From Actinomortierella ambigua (Eukaryota > Mortierellomycota > Mortierellomycetes > Mortierellales > Mortierellaceae): 33,467 bases of DNA. The position numbers and the translations under genes are program-made. How positions within the stretch are numbered: the first letter of the stretch is position 1; each line of letters starts with the position of its first letter. The stretch covers positions 1 to 33,467 of the forward strand of contig JAAAJB010000355.1 in assembly GCA_016098155.1 (NCBI GenBank), in the 5' to 3' direction. Below, piece after piece: positions 30,763-33,467 of the stretch. Under the pieces are notes generated by a model. It saw nothing but the letters and a program-made list of their open reading frames with translations. It was not told the DNA's origin and made no database searches.

Positions 30763-32898
30763 ATGCCTGCCAACGTGCGCAAGAGTAAGAAAACTTCACT
30801 CCTGAAGAGTCCATGAAGGCAGCTGCATCCATCCAAGCTCGCTTACCTCCTTCCTTTCCTCCGCCATTGCTAACCACCATTACCCATTGGTCATTCATCC
30901 ACCTTGGATTAGAGCATACCTCGAAGCGCATTGCCGCTAACCACCGCTACAAGATTGAGAAGCGGGTCAAGGAGCATCACCGCAAGCTGGAGAAGGAGGC
31001 CAGGGCCAACCCTGGTGCTCACCGCAGTAAGGCTTCCCTCCTTTTTTTTCTCCTGCTCTCTTATTCCATGGACGACCTCAGCCCTTTGTGGAGAATACCT
31101 CTCTGATGATATTATTCTTTACTAATATTATTATTCTACTCAATCTTGAATAGAGATGAAGAAGGACCCAGGCATTCCCAACCTGTTCCCTCTCAAGGAG
31201 CAGATGCTCCAAAAGATTGCCGACCAAAAGGCCAAGGTCGCAGAGGAAAAGGAGCGCCAGAAGATGGCCCGCCAGAACGCACAGATGAAGAACCGCAAGC
31301 TGGATGTCAAGCCCTTGTCGATCCAGGACATGGCCAAGAACGCCGCCAAGCGAGGCGCCGACTTTGACGCCAGTGCGCTGGCAGCACAGGCAGAAGATGG
31401 TGTGCGGCACCTGGTGGATGCCGCCGCTGTCGGTGGCAAGGACAACTCGCGCAAGGCCTACTACCGCGAGTTCCGCAAGGTGCTGGAGCATGCGGATGTG
31501 GTGCTGGAGGTGCTGGATGCGCGCGACCCTCTGGGATGCCGTACAAAGCAGATTGAGCGTCTGATCATGGACTCGGGCAAGGACAAGCGAATTATTCTGG
31601 TGCTGAACAAGATCGATCTGGTCCCACGTGAGAACGTCGAGAACTGGCTCAAGTACCTGCGCAACGAGTACCCGACCATTGCCTTCAAGGCCTCGACACA
31701 GTCGCAGCGCACCAACTTGGGCCAGAGCAACATTTCGACACAGCTCGCCACGGACGATATGCTCAACAGCAGCGAGTGCTTGGGTGCCGACCAGCTGGTC
31801 AAGCTCCTGAAGAACTACTCGCGCAACGTCAACATCAAGACCTCGATCACTGTCGGCGTCATTGGTTACCCCAACGTCGGCAAGTCGTCCGTCATCAACT
31901 CGCTCAAGCGCTCCAAGGTCTGTGGTGTTGGCTCGACCCCCGGTTTCACCAAGGTCGCGCAGGAGATTCATCTGGACAAGAACATCAAGCTGCTCGACTG
32001 CCCCGGTATTGTCTTTAGCAAGGGCGAGAACGGCGAGACGGCTGCTGAGCTTTTGCTGCGCAACTGTGTCAAGGTCGAGCTGCTGGAGGACCCCATCACC
32101 CCTGTGGAGCTCATTGTCCAGCGTTGCAAGAAGGAGCAGTTGATGGTCATGTATGCCGTTCCCGAATTTGACGGCGTCAACGACTTTTTGGTCCATCTGG
32201 CTCGTCAACGTGGCAAGCTCAAGAAGGGTGGTATTCCCGACACGTTTGCTGCCGCGCGCTCCGTCCTCAATGACTGGAACTCGGGCAAGATTCCCTTCTA
32301 CACCATCCCCCCCGCTGCCAAGCATACACCTGTCGCTGCCGCTTCCATGGTCACCGACTGGAGCAAGGAGTTTGACATTGATACGCAGGAGGACGTCCAG
32401 GTCCTGGCCAACATGAAGTCGACCGTCGACATGCGCGATGCCATGGCTTTGACGGCTCAGGAGATTGAGGAGGGCGAGATGGATATGGGCTTTGAAGATG
32501 ATGAAGAGGACGTTATGGATGATGGCGAGGGTGGCATGTCGATGGATGAGGACATGGACGATGACGATGAGGAAGAGGAGGAGGAGGAGGAGGCTCCTGC
32601 GCGTGCGGTCTCCAAGCCTGTGATCAACATCAAGGCCAAGACTGCCAAGGGCAAGATGGTTGAGCCCAAGGCGAAGGCCCAGAGCGCGTTCTCGGCCGAG
32701 GAGGCAGAGCTTAACCCACGGTTAAACCAGGACTTGAAGAAGAAGATGAAGCAGCAGCAAAAGAAGGCCAAGAAGGCAACCTCCTTCATTGCCCGTGGCG
32801 AGGACGATGACATGGGCGCTGACGCTCCCTATGACTTTTCTGAGCACTTTGCCGCTGCCGGCGGCGATGATCTGCCCGATGAGGACGAGGACTTGTAA
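30763..32898 (+). CDS. NUG1: Nug1/GNL3 (nucleostemin)-type nucleolar GTPase
   Basis: Spliced 626-aa model: exons 30763-30784 (22 nt), 30913-31026 and 31154-32898; both introns phase 1. It begins MPANVRKKHTSKRIAANHRY followed by KIEKRVKEHHRK, the basic nucleolar/RNA-binding region, then KMKKDPGIPNLFPLKEQML, the family block. The GTPase is circularly permuted: G4 LNKIDLV (about 196) precedes G1 GYPNVGKSSVINSL (about 283), then GSTPGFTK (switch I region, G2) and LLDCPGIVF (G3, about 326). The C-terminus is acidic (about 440-480), then basic, ending acidic. Yeast Nug1, fission yeast Grn1 and animal GNL3/GNL3L act in 60S ribosomal subunit assembly and export. The upstream AIF-like stop is only 183 bp before the start. 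Confidence 0.93.
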
Positions 32899-33163
32899 AA
32901 AAAAAACAAAAATACACATTCAAGTCTTTCGTAGCATGTCCGAGCTTCTTTCATTGTTTTTTTCCTATGTACATCATTATCATCATCCACACCATTTCTC
33001 TTCCGCCCATATCCCCCCTCCTCTTCTCATAGAGCAGGTGTTTTTTTCTTTTCTATTCTCTGAAAACGCAGTTGGTTATATTTTAAGCATCTTATAAACA
33101 TTTTTGAACTTGTATTTGTACAACAGAAAATCGGCTAAAAAAAAAGTAGCTTCCTTTTTTTTT
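32899..33163. other. Shared 3' flank between convergent NUG1 and RPI genes
   Basis: 265 bp, AT-rich with A and T runs on both sides. It holds the 3' UTRs of both genes and no further feature. Confidence 0.5.
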
Positions 33164-33467
33164 TTAAGGCTTTGACCGGATGCTGACCGAGCCATCCTCG
33201 TTACCAAAGTACGCAATCTCGGCCATGTCGCAGAAGAGGCCGACCTCGACAACACCCGTGATCAGCTTGATATCCTTGAGCAGCTGGGCTGGGTTCTTGA
33301 TAAGACCAAAAGGCGCGTCGATGATGAAGTTGCTGTTGTCGGTCACGACGGGACCGGCCTTGGCGACGGCCATACGCAGCTTGGCCGTGGACGAGCCCAT
33401 CGCCTGCAGCTTGCGGAGGACGGCCTTCCAGGCCATGGGGACAACCTCGATCGGGACGCCCTTGGAC
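33164..33467 (-). CDS. RKI1: Ribose-5-phosphate isomerase A, C-terminal part (partial)
   Basis: The last 100 codons of a minus-strand gene whose 5' part lies beyond the window; the frame is open to the edge (upstream of the Met at 33436 it reads SKGVPIEVVP). Motifs of RpiA/Rki1 are clear: GVPIEVVPMAWKAVLRKL, GPVVTDNSNFIIDAPFG, LLKDIKLITGVVEVGLF, and AYFGNEDGSVSIRSKP at the end. The enzyme interconverts ribose 5-phosphate and ribulose 5-phosphate in the non-oxidative pentose phosphate pathway in the cytosol. The conserved Asp-Asn pair (TDNSNF) and the EVGLF block are intact. No intron falls inside this part. It converges with NUG1. Confidence 0.93.
   Translation of the reverse strand, partial: SKGVPIEVVPMAWKAVLRKLQAMGSSTAKLRMAVAKAGPVVTDNSNFIIDAPFGLIKNPAQLLKDIKLITGVVEVGLFCDMAEIAYFGNEDGSVSIRSKP

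Noticed and set aside
31078..32325. 415-codon open frame on the minus strand
   Set aside because: Exactly antisense to the NUG1 GTPase; strong codon bias of that gene leaves the opposite frame open, and the translation has no domain signal.

Overview
The window is nuclear DNA from a fungus. Protein-coding genes are split by short GT-AG introns, mostly 84-185 nt, with donors such as GTAAGT or GTATGT, T-rich interiors and TAG/CAG acceptors. Several proteins have typical mitochondrial presequences, and the gene set (ISA2, RRG9-type, nucleostemin GTPase, Rab escort protein, AIF, SPF45, RBM26/27-like) is eukaryotic. Intron density and gene content fit an early-diverging fungus such as Mucoromycota/Mortierellaceae. 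That placement is inference; no rRNA or barcode is present. All gene models were spliced by hand and checked for reading phase. No transcript evidence was available.

Left part (1-5.3 kb), accessory-looking: a secreted tandem cyanovirin-N-type lectin gene (minus), a decayed hAT transposase tail (plus), about 2 kb of non-coding DNA, and an intronless HNH-nuclease-like gene (minus). Next (5.4-7.6 kb) comes a single-pass membrane protein of unknown function with a PPPY motif and a polyQ tract (minus).

Middle (8.2-21.1 kb), core genes: a large NOL11/Utp8-like nucleolar protein for rRNA synthesis and SSU processome work (minus); ISA2 (minus) and an RRG9/neugrin-like gene (plus), both mitochondrial, diverging from one 304-bp intergenic region; a small two-hydrophobic-segment protein (minus) and a bacterial-type CMP kinase with a probable mitochondrial presequence (plus), diverging from 162 bp; and an RBM26/RBM27-like RNA-binding protein (plus).

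Right part (21.4-33.5 kb): Rab escort protein (minus); an SPF45/RBM17-like splicing factor with an RS domain and no visible G-patch (minus); an AIF-like flavoprotein gene that stops just after the second nucleotide-binding motif begins (plus); a Nug1/GNL3-type circularly permuted GTPase (plus); and the 3' end of ribose-5-phosphate isomerase (minus), cut by the window edge.

I found no single new defence-like or operon-like system. The best leads are the half-length AIF gene, the SPF45 homologue in which an RS domain sits where a G-patch is expected, the bacterial-type CMP kinase, and the intron-for-intron duplicated CVNH lectin.
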